Below are positions 13,601-25,800 of a stretch of 64,000 nt of DNA, in pieces. The translations under genes and the position numbers were made by a program. Origin of the DNA: Pachypanchax playfairii. Taxonomy: Eukaryota; Chordata; Actinopteri; Cyprinodontiformes; Aplocheilidae. A model generated the notes under the pieces. It was not told the origin of the DNA, ran no database searches, and saw only the letters and a program-made list of their open reading frames with translations. The stretch's first letter is position 1. Every line of letters starts with the position of its first letter. The DNA is taken from assembly GCA_006937955.1 (NCBI GenBank), contig SSNP01000017.1, forward strand, positions 4,216,751-4,280,750. Reading direction: 5' to 3'.

Positions 13601-16058
13601 AGCAAAAGCAAACATGCTTCTGCTGGGAGGAAAAGCTTACACAATGAAATATAACAATCACATGCAATACTGTACAAGCATTCTGGGGCACCATCGGGGG
13701 TCCAGCCTCTTTCTAACAGCGTGAGGGTAAAGCGGCTCCATCATTGGCTAATCTTTGTCCAGGAAGAGCCAGTCAGCTCCATGCTCTCCACTCATCCCAC
13801 AACTATCCAAACACTGAGCTGTTAGCGACTCTGATATGCTTTGTTTATCAGGCCACCTGGCCATGCATCTGGTCAGCCAGGGTGTAGGCTGTCAATAGAA
13901 ATGCCAGATGGATGTGAATTAATAACCGTGTCTTATGTGTCAAAATCACAAGTGGCAAATGGTGACTTTCAAGGCAGCTTTGAAGCCTAAGAAGCTGTAT
14001 TATGTTGAGTGCGGTGAATGAAATGATGATTGGCATGATGGGAAAGGCAGTGAATCAAAAAAAATAAAAAATTAACTACAGAGTACTCCTGTTTCAGGTC
14101 AGCACTTCACTCTGCTCCCCTTTCTGTGCTAATAGACAAATTACATAATAGCTTCTAAAGAGAGAGAGAGGTGTGACATAAGGTTGCCTCTCAAAATAAC
14201 AAAAGAGATAGTGAGAAATAATTAGGCTGTACTGATACGAAACAGGAGGCATCTTAGCTTCATAATAGGATGGATGACCGTATTCTGCACTTGAAGCAGC
14301 TGGAGTAAAATGCATGAAGAAAAGGTTACGTAAGTAGTGTCTTTGTTCTAAATTACTTAGTCAAAGATTTTAAAAGGGGGTGGGGGGGTTCAATTCAAAC
14401 CAAAAATTTTGTCTGGCATGATGAAATACAGAAACAAAGCATTTTCCAAGTATTGAGTAAGATCATCCAAAATGTAAGGACTGATAAATTAGATTTCAGG
14501 GGATTAGAAACCTCCCCTGTTGGAGAAGGCTTGTGTTCAAAGTTTAACAGAAGAGGAGGGCATGAGGCATTTGTCCTAATACAGCAAGTACAGGACAGTT
14601 TGTGAAACTCATCAAAACAAACAATACATTAATACTGTCAACGCTGCAGCGCTTACTTGGAAGTTTAGTGTCACAAAGTCCATCATTTCGTAATTGATTT
14701 CCTAACAACTTCCTCTTGGAGAGGAGGTTATCCGTGAGAAGATTAGAGCTGCAAAGAAGAGGCTGTTCTCACAGAAAACTGGTTTTACTAAGAAAGGAAG
14801 TAGGTAGAAGACATTTTTCTTCTGTCTTAAAACTTTTAATTCACGTCATCTTTCATTTTTAAAGAGGAACAACGTCAATTAAAACCTGCCTTGTACATGT
14901 GTTTGAAGAAACATGCTAGATTTCTCAGGTTTATTTTATTTCTGCTGTGATAATAGAGTCAAATTGTAATTGTAAGTTGAACCTTTATCACCATCCGTTG
15001 ATGTGTGAGGACGACAAAAAAGAACCTCAATAATGTTGGTTTTATCCTTTAACCCAGATTCCTGCTGGTTTCATGCTCCAACAGGCAGAAGCCTGGTAAC
15101 TGGTGTCATATGGAGCGGATGATGGGATGAATGTCCGCTGCTGTGCTCACTACTACCTGCCTCTAAGTGGTGACTCCATCACACTTCACATCTGCCAACT
15201 CATTAATACAGTGACTGGAAGGATAAAGCTCCCACATGCTATTCACTTATAGTCTTTATTCCCCTTATCATTCACCTTTTTACAGAAGATTGATGAGTTA
15301 AAACACGTTGGATATCAGATTTGTCTCCAGCCAAACAGAACTGGAAAAACGGGAGTCAGACTATTTAAGGGATTTAACAGCTCTGTCCAGATGCTGAACT
15401 TTGTGGTATTCCATTTATTCCCAGTACTCAATGTCCCAGCCAAAGATATCTGAGTAACATCCGGTGAGCTGGGGAAATCCTGGGACTCAGTCCTGGCAGT
15501 GCTGCCAAGATCAGGCTCGCTGCCATGAACCTTGATGTCAGATAGCAGAAGAAAGTGTTGCTTCTCTGAGCAGAGACCACGACAACACGCTGAATCAATA
15601 GTCATTTATCTTTACTGTGTCACTGGTGTTTTATTAGAGATTATGGCGGCTGTCAGATTGTTAGAGACGATATTACATGATGGATTTCAGCAGAGCTGCT
15701 TGAAGATTTAAAATATTGAGTCGAACTGAAAGTAAAATGATTGATATTATTAAGAACATGTTTGTTGAACTAACTGGGACAAACAGATTTTAAAAAATAG
15801 AAAAGCTGCATATTTGGTATTAAGACATTTTTTTTCTTCACATTTTATCGATTTTGAGTAGAACATAATAAAACATCATAACAAACAGCCAGAAGCACAA
15901 ATGATAACACAGAAAGTACATAGAGTGAAATCATGTTAGTAAAACTATCATTTATTATGTTGTAAAGTTACCTCAAACCCCTGATTAGCATTTATAACTC
16001 AAATAATTTACAACCATTCAAGATTCAGTAAGTTGTATCGTAAACTGATATTCAGCCT
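10665..16058. other. Intergenic DNA, no gene seen
   Basis: No gene recognised. Repeat-free, compositionally even blocks at 11330-11620 and 13850-14040 are the only candidates for regulatory DNA. The rest is AT-rich with scattered short homopolymers. Confidence 0.55.
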
Positions 16059-16064
16059 TTTATT
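16059..16064 (-). terminator. cog6: Candidate cog6 polyadenylation signal (AATAAA)
   Basis: Reading leftwards from the stop codon, this is the first AATAAA hexamer I found on the minus strand. It would give a 3' UTR of roughly 650-670 nt. Another AATAAA lies near 15950. AT-rich DNA gives this hexamer often by chance, so this is only a candidate. Confidence 0.3.
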
Positions 16065-16708
16065 TGGTACCAGTTATGATCTGGTGACATAGTGCATTCA
16101 AATACAGACTGCTGTACAAACCAAACCCCCCCCCACACACATTTTTTCCTTCTGTTGTCACACAATAATGTGTATAAAAGGCCAAAGATCTAATTCTGGC
16201 TTTTTTTCTAGCAGTTTTCATTTGAAATGCTGACAGTTTCCATTCTTTCTCTACAACTTAAACAACTTAACTTAAACAACCTGATCATAAAATAAACACC
16301 TTGTTGGTACTGAAGACTCAGAGGTTCCCTCTTGGCGCTGCAGCAGAACTCTTTCTGACCACTTTTATGTGTGGAAAACAAGACAAGCCCCATAATTCAG
16401 TTTTCTCTTGTTTTATGTAAAGCTCACATTTTTCAGCAAAAAGACTTTGTTTTCAACAACATCAAAAAAAAAAAAAAAACTGGATATGAAAACAAACAGG
16501 AGACAGAATCCCTGAATCTGTTAAATAAATCTATCACATACATCTCTTGTATTTTACTCATAGCACACAGGAAGTATTACGGTATATACAGACACATCCC
16601 ACTTCCCTGTACTTAAACACATACTTCTATATACATTTGTATAATTAAAAATTACACAATATTCTGCAGGTTGTTGTCTGCCGGGCTCACGTTGCATCTG
16701 GGAGCATC

Positions 16709-16856
16709 TCAGGACAGCAAGGTCTGAACCTGCTGAGGGGATCTGGGTACCAGGTTTTCTGGATCCTTGTAGGCATTAGCTGGGCTGGTGAGTGCTGCAT
16801 AAACCTCTCCATAAGCTCTGCACACCAGCTCTGTCGACTGACGGAAAATCTGTTCC
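16709..16856 (-). CDS. cog6: cog6 coding exon 19 with stop (residues 603-651)
   Basis: Encodes EQIFRQSTELVCRAYGEVY through RSPQQVQTLLS, then TGA (16711-16709). The ending is the invariant COG6 C-terminus. Transcription must continue leftwards into a 3' UTR whose limit is not visible. Confidence 0.96.
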
Positions 16857-19800
16857 CTACAAAAACAGATAAACTCATGAGAAGTCGTGATTTGACTTTG
16901 TTTTTTTTAGTAGAATTGAATTAGACATTTAAAATATGATCTAATTACTAATTAGAGCCGAAACAATTTACCATTATTCCAAATATCTTTATTTATTTCT
17001 TCAGTCACAACTATGTGCTGCTACAATACAAATGAATGAGTGTGTGGTGCACACTGCCATCTATGGACACACATCACAGGAACGAAACGGTGACCACAAC
17101 ATCCAACCACAGCAAAACATTAGTGAAGAATATCCTTCAAACCAGAAAGCTCTCGCTGTTTTAATCATATCAGTAACTATATTAAAACGTGTAAATGTTG
17201 ACGCCTTCTTGTTTACTTGAAAGTTTAACTTTGATCTATTTAAATATCTAATAATAAAAAAAATCCCATTAAATAATGTGTAATTTTTACAAAGAAGAAC
17301 ATATAGAGGATATACGGTAACACTTGGGCTGAAGAGCCTAGTGAGAGGAATCCAGACCTCAATGGGAACGTCTCGGTTGTATTCCTTTCAGGCTCTTGAG
17401 AATTCTTTTTTTTTTTTTTAAATGTATGTGGAGAGAGGTTAGCACCACTGTAGAGTGTGTAACACCTTATTCTACAATAACACAAACGTGGACCGAAGAG
17501 AGCAAAAACAACAAAAAAAGATGACATTGCCTTTAATTTTGTGCTCCAGGAGTGTTTTCAGAATGTTTTTGTGTATTTAGGTGAGCAGAGAAGCAGACGT
17601 GAGAGCTAGCAGGAGGGCGAGCGAGAGAGAGAGAGAGAGAGGATGAATGATTTCAGGCAATGAGTATGAGTGAGAAATGGACCAGAAGCTAATTAATGGC
17701 GTCCTGCCCATCAGCTCTCCCATGTCCATTAATAGAGAACATTAACCTGAGGTACAGAGTGCTTCTCAAGCCTGCTGCACTTCCCAGTAAGCATAACTCA
17801 TAGACAACACAGCAGCTGGACTGAGCTAAAAGCATGTGCATTTTCTGATCAGTAGGACAAATACAAGCAGTTCTTTTGACCATTCGCTCAATGTGTTGGT
17901 GAATTTAGGCTCAATCCTTTTTCACCTCTTCGCCTTCAGTCTCAGCTCTAACTTCTCCATTAGGCCGACGGCGAGGGAGAACTCTAGGAAATGGGATCGA
18001 GTCTTCGCAATTCAGCTTCCAAACTCCTGCTGCATTTAGTGTTTTACTCAGAAGGATTGCATTAAACTTGGAAAACAAATGAATGTGGAGCACTTTTAGG
18101 TAAATGTGCCTGCTCTATTTTTAATCCTTCTGAACATGTTCTTCCCCCGATCATCACACCACGTCATGAGGCAAACATCTCAAATGACATCTTATTATTG
18201 CATGCATGCTTTTGCTTATGAGCCCAGGGAACGAGAACATGGTGACAGGGACTCACTTGATAGCGGCACTCAGAAGGAAGTTGAGCTGTGGCATCACAAG
18301 AGTGTCTGGTGATGATAAGTACCGATCAAACTGGACCTGTAATATGAAGCACACGGTTATTAATAAGGTATTTGCAGATAAATCTGTATTTTTATGCGTG
18401 TTGGGTAACTCACCATGGCTGCTTTGACAGAAGAGCTGTCCATACTGGGGAGGACGGACAGAGGACCCTGAAAAAAGACAACGTCAACTTACTGCTTGAG
18501 TCGAGGTCACAGTATTTCACCAGAAACAAAGCTGAACCTCACAAAATGAAGCAAGAGTTTATTCTAGACATGTGCTTTGATTTGTCTAAGATACTAACGT
18601 TAACTTGGCAATCTGAGCCTGTGTACACACCAGCAGGTACTTTTAAAGCAATTAGCCAGTACTTGTTATCCAAAACGGTGACATTAAGTCAAGCTTAAAT
18701 GCCTAAATTGCCAACGTTAAAACTGGCAAATAGAAGAAAGTGCAAAGTTCAAAGTGGCAGAGCAGCACCTAAAGTAGTTTTATAGGGTTACAGTCACTAT
18801 AACAAACATATTAAGTAATAAACCTTATCTAACCAGATACACGACTCATTGAAAAGAATGTCACTGTTTTGTTTCCAACTTGTTCATTTTGTGTAGCGAA
18901 TGAAATATGACTAAAAAGCCATTATATAACTAGTAACAATAAAGCTGTAATGGAACTGTTGAGATTCTTGTTATTCACCGACATCTGGGATTTAGTTAAA
19001 TGTAGAGGCTTCGCTTTCATATACAAAATCTTTTTAAGGAAATCTAAGGCAGACCACCCAGGAGGAAACCAAGTCTGCAGAAGGGTGACAGTTTGTAACG
19101 GAGCTTCGCATTGAGCTGCAGCAGCAGGGTGTGGTGTGTCCTTACATGACCCAGAGTCAAGACTTGCACGCTAAACCACAACTATGGGTTTCAGTCAGCC
19201 AAGTGGCAAAATGAGTGTTAAAAGGAGGGAGGAAGGCTCCAGGCCATCAGCTCCCTTATCTGCACAAGACACTGCTGGAGAAGCCAAGATTTTTAATAGA
19301 ACATGACACAATCTGTCTTTCTCTCTCTTTGTCTCATCTGTAAATCTGATAAAAATGCTATTAGGTTCAAACATAGATGCAGGTCACGAGGTAACCATAG
19401 CAATAGTAAATCCTATAAACACTTTCAAAGCCCAGTGAGACTGTGTAAACAAGACCTCTATATAATATATATACAGTGGGGCAAAAAAGTATTTAGTCAG
19501 CCACCAATTGTGTAAGTTCTCCCACTTAAAAAGATCAGAGAGGCCTGTAATTTTCATCATAGGTATACCTCAACTATGAGAGACAAAATGAGGAAAAAAA
19601 ATCCAGAAAATCACATTGTCTGATTTTTAAAGAATTTATTTGCAAATTATGGTGGAAAATAAGTATTTGGTCAATAACAAAAGTTAATCTCAATACTTTG
19701 TTATATAGCCTTTGATGGCAATGACAGAGGTCAAACGTTTTCTGTAAGTCTTCACAAGGTTTTCACACACTGTTGCTGGTATTTTGGCCCATTCCTCCAT

Positions 19801-22800
19801 GCAGATCTCCTCTAGAGCAGTGATGTTTTGGGGCTGACGCTGGGCAACACGGACTTTCAACTCCCTCCAGAGATTTTCTATGGGGTTGAGATCTGGAGAC
19901 TGGCTAGGCCACTCCAGGACCTTGAAATGCTTCTTACGAGAGCCACTCCTTCGNNNNNNNNNNNNNNNNNNNNNNNNNNNNNNNNNNNNNNNNNNNNNNN
20001 NNNNNNNNNNNNNNNNNNNNNNNNNNNNNNNNNNNNNNNNNNNNNNNNNNNNNNNNNNNNNNNNNNNNNNNNNNNNNNNNNNNNNNNNNNNNNNNNNNNN
20101 NNNNNNNNNNNNNNNNNNNNNNNNNNNNNNNNNNNNNNNNNNNNNNNNNNNNNNNNNNNNNNNNNNNNNNNNNNNNNNNNNNNNNNNNNNNNNNNNNNNN
20201 TCCAAACACGACAAGTTTAAGTTCTATTTTGGTTTCATCTGACCATATGATGTTCTCCCAATCCTCTTCTGGATCATCCAAATGCTCTCTAGCAAACCGC
20301 AGACGGGCCTGGACGTGTCCTGGCTTCAGCAGGGGGACACGTCTGGCACTGCAGGATTTGAGTCCCTGGCGGCGTAGTGTGTTACTGATGGTAGCCTTTG
20401 TTACTTTGGTCCCAGCTCTCTGCAGGTCATTCACTAGGTCCCTCCGTGTGGTTCTGGGATTTTTGCTCACCGTTCTTGTGATCATTTTGACCCCACGGGG
20501 TGAGATCTTGCGTGGAGCCCCAGATCGAGGGAGATTATCAGTGGTCTTGTATGTCTTCCATTTTCTAATAATTGCTCCCACAGTTGATTTCTTCACACCA
20601 AGCTGCTTACCTATTGCAGATTCAGTCTTCCCAGCCTGGTGAAGGTCTACAATTTTGTTTCTGGTGTCCTTTGACAGCTCTTTGGTCTTGGCCATAGTGG
20701 AGTTTGGAGCGTGACTGTTTGAGGTTGTGGACAGGTGTCTTTTATACTGATAACGAGTTCACACAGGTGCCATTAATACAGGTAACGAGTGGAGGACCGA
20801 GGAGCCTCTTAAAGAAGTTACAGGTCTGTGAAAGCCAGAAATCTTACTTGTTTGTAGGTGACCAAATACTTATTTTCCACCATAATTTGCAAATAAATTC
20901 TTTAAAAATCAGACAATGTGATTTTCTGGATTTTTTTTCCTCATTTTGTCTCTCATAGTTGAGGTATACCTATGATGAAAATTACAGGCCTCTCTGATCT
21001 TTTTAAGTGGGAGAACTTACACAATTGGTGGCTGACTAAATACTTTTTTGCCCCACTGTATATATAAATTTAGAGACTAAATGTGTGAGACCTGTTCAGC
21101 ACTGTGCTGCTGCACACAGTTATAGATATAACTCAGTCCAACCCTGGTCAGCACGTAGGAAGCCTGCTCATTGATCAGCGTATCAAGGTGAGCCTCGATC
21201 TGAAAAATGCAGGAGAGAAGGGCTTCAAATTGATTTCATGCATCGTGAACCAATGGTACTTATAGTTAATGGAGAAATACAGTGTAACTGATAATGAAAC
21301 TTCTAGAAGGGCTCTTGTGGTGCTCAATTAACAAAAGATTTGCTAAAAATAGAAAGATGGATGGCGCATTTGAGCACGGACAACAATACATGACGCACAC
21401 CCTTTCATGAGACAGTAAATTAAATCTTTTTAGTAAAAGATTTCAGCTGTGGATTTTAATGAAAGGGGCAAGGAGGATTTTTTTAATGAACAATGGGCCA
21501 GCAGACAACGTGATCATATACACACAACGTGACTATAAGCCGAACCATTATGTTGGATAATAGTTCATCTGTGGCTGTGCTGTATTAGTTCAACTATTAT
21601 TAACTTGAGAAACTAACATATATATACACAAGCATTAGTTTTACTATAAGTATATATTTTTATATGTACATTATATACACATAAATATGTAAATGAGGGC
21701 AGACCTGAAACTCCAGCATCTCAAGCCTCTTGTCTGTGAATTCAAAGAGAGCCAGTGTAGTTTTCATGACATACAGTGAGTTGACCATGTAGGTCGCCAT
21801 GTCTGCCGTGCCGAGGTTACTGGCTGACACGGTACATAACTGTAGGAGGGGGTCCAAGATGCAGGACAGAACCTACAAGAGACAAAATAACACGAACGAT
21901 CAAGTCATGAGTGAAACAAGTAAATCTAAAGAGTAATTCTAAAGTATAAAATGAAATGTTGACCGTATTATGTTCAAACATGAAAACACAGATGCTTACA
22001 ACAGATTCCATGACTGCTTTATTCCTCAAACTTCTATTAACATGGTGGAGTAAAATAAAATTCTCATTCAGGTGATATGAAGACATTAGAACATGGTGAT
22101 TATATTGTAGTACAGCAGCACAAAAAAACTTCCACAAACTGATTAAAGTTTGTTCAGAAATGTTTTTTGTCCAAAATGTTCTGCTTGAGGTTTTTATTCT
22201 GAGAGTTTGTGTTTAAATAAGAGAAAACATAGATTGCAATGGTCAGTAACTCAGGAAAGAGTAAAAAGTTGAAATCAATGGAAGAATTAATGATAACACT
22301 GAAAACACAGATACTGTATAAACTATAAATTGCAGTCCTGCAAATAGATCATTAGAGATGCTGCAGAGAGTTGAGTTTTGCATGTTTGTGGAAATGGTTG
22401 TAGAAATGTATTAGTACCTGAGCAAAGTCAGCCTGTCGGGCATCCAGAGGAACCACGGAGGAGTCGTGAGAGGCGAGCACCTCCCTGAGGAGGGAAAGTG
22501 TCTGAGTGAGGGATGCTGTAGGTCCGAGGTCTGGGGGGGGCAGCTCCACCTGCTCAGACAGACAGAACAGTGAGACAGAACAGAAGACGGCACTAACAAG
22601 AAAAACACACTTAAAGAAGTTGGTTGATTACAGACTTTACGTCTACAAAGAAACAAACTTCTTATCACACAATCAGAGCAACAAATAACCCCAAAAGCCT
22701 GAATGTTACATATACATCTGAGCATCAATCTGCAGAGCTTTTGTAATGAAAATGCTTGTGATTTCATTGACCTCTGCACACATGATGCAGAACTGAGCAA

Positions 22801-25800
22801 AGCCACCTTTGTGCACCTAATAAGGCAAATTATGAAAAAGCTGTGTTCCTGGCATTAGCTGGAATTGACACCAAAACCCTGAGGGCAACCAATTTGATTA
22901 ACACCAAGCTGCAGAGATAATTCTTGTAACTGCTATTGATCAGGACTCAGGTACCAGGTAATGTGAGAGGGTGCATGCTCGTGCCAGGGTATATTTGGAT
23001 GCCAATTTAACTAAACACTAACAAGTAAAGAGTTTCTTGGCAGCAAGCACCATTTTGTGGCCAGGAGGCTGAAACTGTTTACAAGTGTAAGTGTTTCAGA
23101 AATAGCCTTGTTGACGTTGAGGGTTTTGGACAAAGAGCTGAAATACACAATGTGTGTCCACTGAGATCAACACTAAACTTCACTACACTGCCAATTAGAC
23201 TTTTTTGTTGCAGGGACTTTGCAAACTATCACTACCTGAACAACAAGGCCACGTCCTTTACCTCTTTGTTAAATTAAGGGCTGTTGTTTTTCCAACAGTT
23301 TCACTCTAAAATCTGCAGAATTAAACAGAAATCAAATGAAATTCAGCACCTTGTCCATGAGTTTGCTTGCGTGAAGGCTCAGGCTGTTGAAGAACATCTT
23401 TTTACTGAGGAGGTGCATTTCCTCCATAGTGATGAGTAACGATGCTACGCTGGTTCCAATGATTGAGCTGAACAAAAATAAACACAGAAATAAAACAATG
23501 TGTCACACTAACAACAAACCAAATGATGGAACACTCACATTAAGGAAGAAAATCAAATAGTGAGTCCATAATATGATTTTCTTGCTGGTAAAACTGTCAT
23601 TTTAAATAGAAAAGTTGCAGTAAATTTTCTGTCTGAAGCTAAAATAAAAGACCTGATTGTGTGATGGTAGAACTTCAGCAGGTTTGACAGCTTGTAAAGT
23701 AGAACAGCACCAGGTTCTGCCACGATGACTTGTTCTATCCGGACCTAAGGAGAAGATCAATAAACAAGTGAGTCCATGAGCAAAACCTAAAGAGAAAACA
23801 ATATGCAGTCAGCAGAGAGACATTATGTTAAAAACGACTGGCGGCTCACTTTCAGCGGCCTGCAGACTCCCTCTGTGATGTGACCCACCACTTCTTGCAT
23901 GTTCTCTTCCACACCTTCAATAAGAAATACACACACTGAATTGTTTTGGTTCTACAAGCTTTCACAAATAAATTAAGGGGGACAAACATAAAATATAATA
24001 TACATAAAATGAATTGTATAAATCTGATATATGCATTGAATTTTAGTGAAGTTAACGTTAAAAAACTTGTTTAAAAATGCAGAGTTTTATAATCTTTACT
24101 TGACCCTGAAGCAGATGATGGACAGCTGGACACCGTGCAGTAAATCATACCTTGCAGCGTGACTTTTTTCAGCAGAGCTTCTAGATGCTCTTTCTCTGAG
24201 GCAGTTGCTTGGTGCAGCCAGGCCAGCATGTCCCCAACATACCTGACAGAGGGACAAAATAATCTGTATAAAAGCACACTACACTGTGGGACCTAGCAGA
24301 GTGGTCATCTAATGGTGCTGCAATAACAAGTTATTAATAAATAAATCATCAAATACAACCAGGCAGGTTTTTTTGGCAGTAAGGAGCACCAACAAAGCAA
24401 AAACAAATCTGATGAAGATGTTTAAAGCATTTTCATCTGAGGAGGAGACTATGGACACTATAAAAAAAGGAGACAACTCATGTCTCTGTGTCTAATAATT
24501 TAGCAGGAATGTGTCCTTTCTAGACAGGAATGAATCTACTGTCTGGAGTTGTTGTAATATTGCATGAACAATTAATCCTCTACAGTTTTGATGCAGAATA
24601 ACCTGCTGCTAAAGTTGTAATCTTTTCTTGATCACTAACCCCCACAGAAACAAAAAAGTCAAATTTAAAACAAAAAAAGCACATAATTGGCTGTTAATTT
24701 AATTAATTAAAGTCTAATTATGACTTTGCTGTCTGAAAGAGTTTTAGATTAGTTTTTCTGTGAGCTTTCCTCAGTAAATAAAGAGCATGTGATCTGATCT
24801 GGTTTTTATACGTTCAGCGCCGTCTTTGATCTGCTGCATCTTTATATCATGTGTTCATCACGGGGAAAGTGTCTGTTCAGATACACATAGTTTTAAGGAT
24901 GACACATTCAGTGTTTCTGTTTTATACCCAGTGAGTGTGAGGACATGGGGGGACTTGATGTTCTCAGAACTACAGAAACCTCAGATGAAGTGGAGGGGAT
25001 AGTGTGTTCCACACTGAGTGGGTGTTCTGAGAAAACCACCTATTTGGCTCCTGGGCACAGAAAGGAGAGGATGTGGCAAAACAAGGGAAGACAAGCAGAC
25101 CTGGTCACTTTGTAATCAGAACGATGAGCAGTTAGGAACTTAATGTGATCAATGTTCTCCTGTTATCACAGCAACTGTGATAAATACGTAGATAATCTGA
25201 ACTACCTTATTGTGTGTCTTATTAAAAGCAGAGCCGAGCTTGTTGAAAACTGAAATCAGACAACCTTATCATCATGTCGTCTGGCGTTACATGAGAGCAC
25301 AAACATCACTGATAAAACCTCCAACCAAAGAACTGTGTTCAGGTTTAAAGTCATGTACAAGTGAACGTCAGTAAATTAGTATTGTTATAAAGGTGGTCTC
25401 AATAAGTATTAATAGGAAAAAAAATACTTTTTTACTTTTAATGCTACAAACATTTGTATTTTTTGTTGCATTTAATATAAGAAGGTAAAGATGGAGCCAT
25501 TCTACTCTCTGTCCCAAATATTTACTTCTCTAAATTGCACTTGTTTTCCCAGAATTCACCATTAGTCACAGTTTAAACATCTTCCAGGGGAACAATGAAG
25601 TCAGACTGGAAGTGTACCTCAGAGGATCGTGTGAATGCATCTCTATGGGCCGTGGAGTGCCTCCTGGCCCGCCTCGAGTCAGGGCGTCAATAAAACCTCG
25701 TACCACAGCACATCTGCGTGCGGTCCCGAACTCGTCCAGGGTGTACCTGAACAAGCAAAACAGAATCTTCGACACCAGAACTTTGTGAGAAGATGAGAGC

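Larger units (their letters stand above)
19472..21060 (-). mobile_element. Tc1/mariner transposon in cog6 intron 16
   Basis: The element spans 19474-21058, is flanked by TA on both sides (target duplication) and begins CAGTGGGGC / ends GCCCCACTG. The two 200-bp inverted repeats (19474-19673 and 20859-21058) look identical base for base. Each has a direct-repeat pair of the IR/DR type: outer aagtatttagtca (19487-19499) and inner aagtatttggtca (19661-19673). A transposase gene lies between them on the minus strand, the same strand as cog6. About 250 bases in the middle are unsequenced. The total length of about 1.6 kb is typical of fish Tc1 elements. Confidence 0.95.

Noticed and set aside
16687..16878. 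63-codon minus-strand frame at the end of cog6
   Set aside because: Shifted-frame shadow of cog6 exon 19.
19828..20242. Open frames spanning the N run
   Set aside because: Undetermined bases give no stops, so the frames are artefacts.
20229..20642. 137-codon plus-strand frame inside the Tc1 element
   Set aside because: Antisense shadow of the transposase.
22411..22806. 131-codon minus-strand frame over cog6 exon 14
   Set aside because: Wrong frame of a real exon plus intron sequence; the exon reads as COG6 in another frame.
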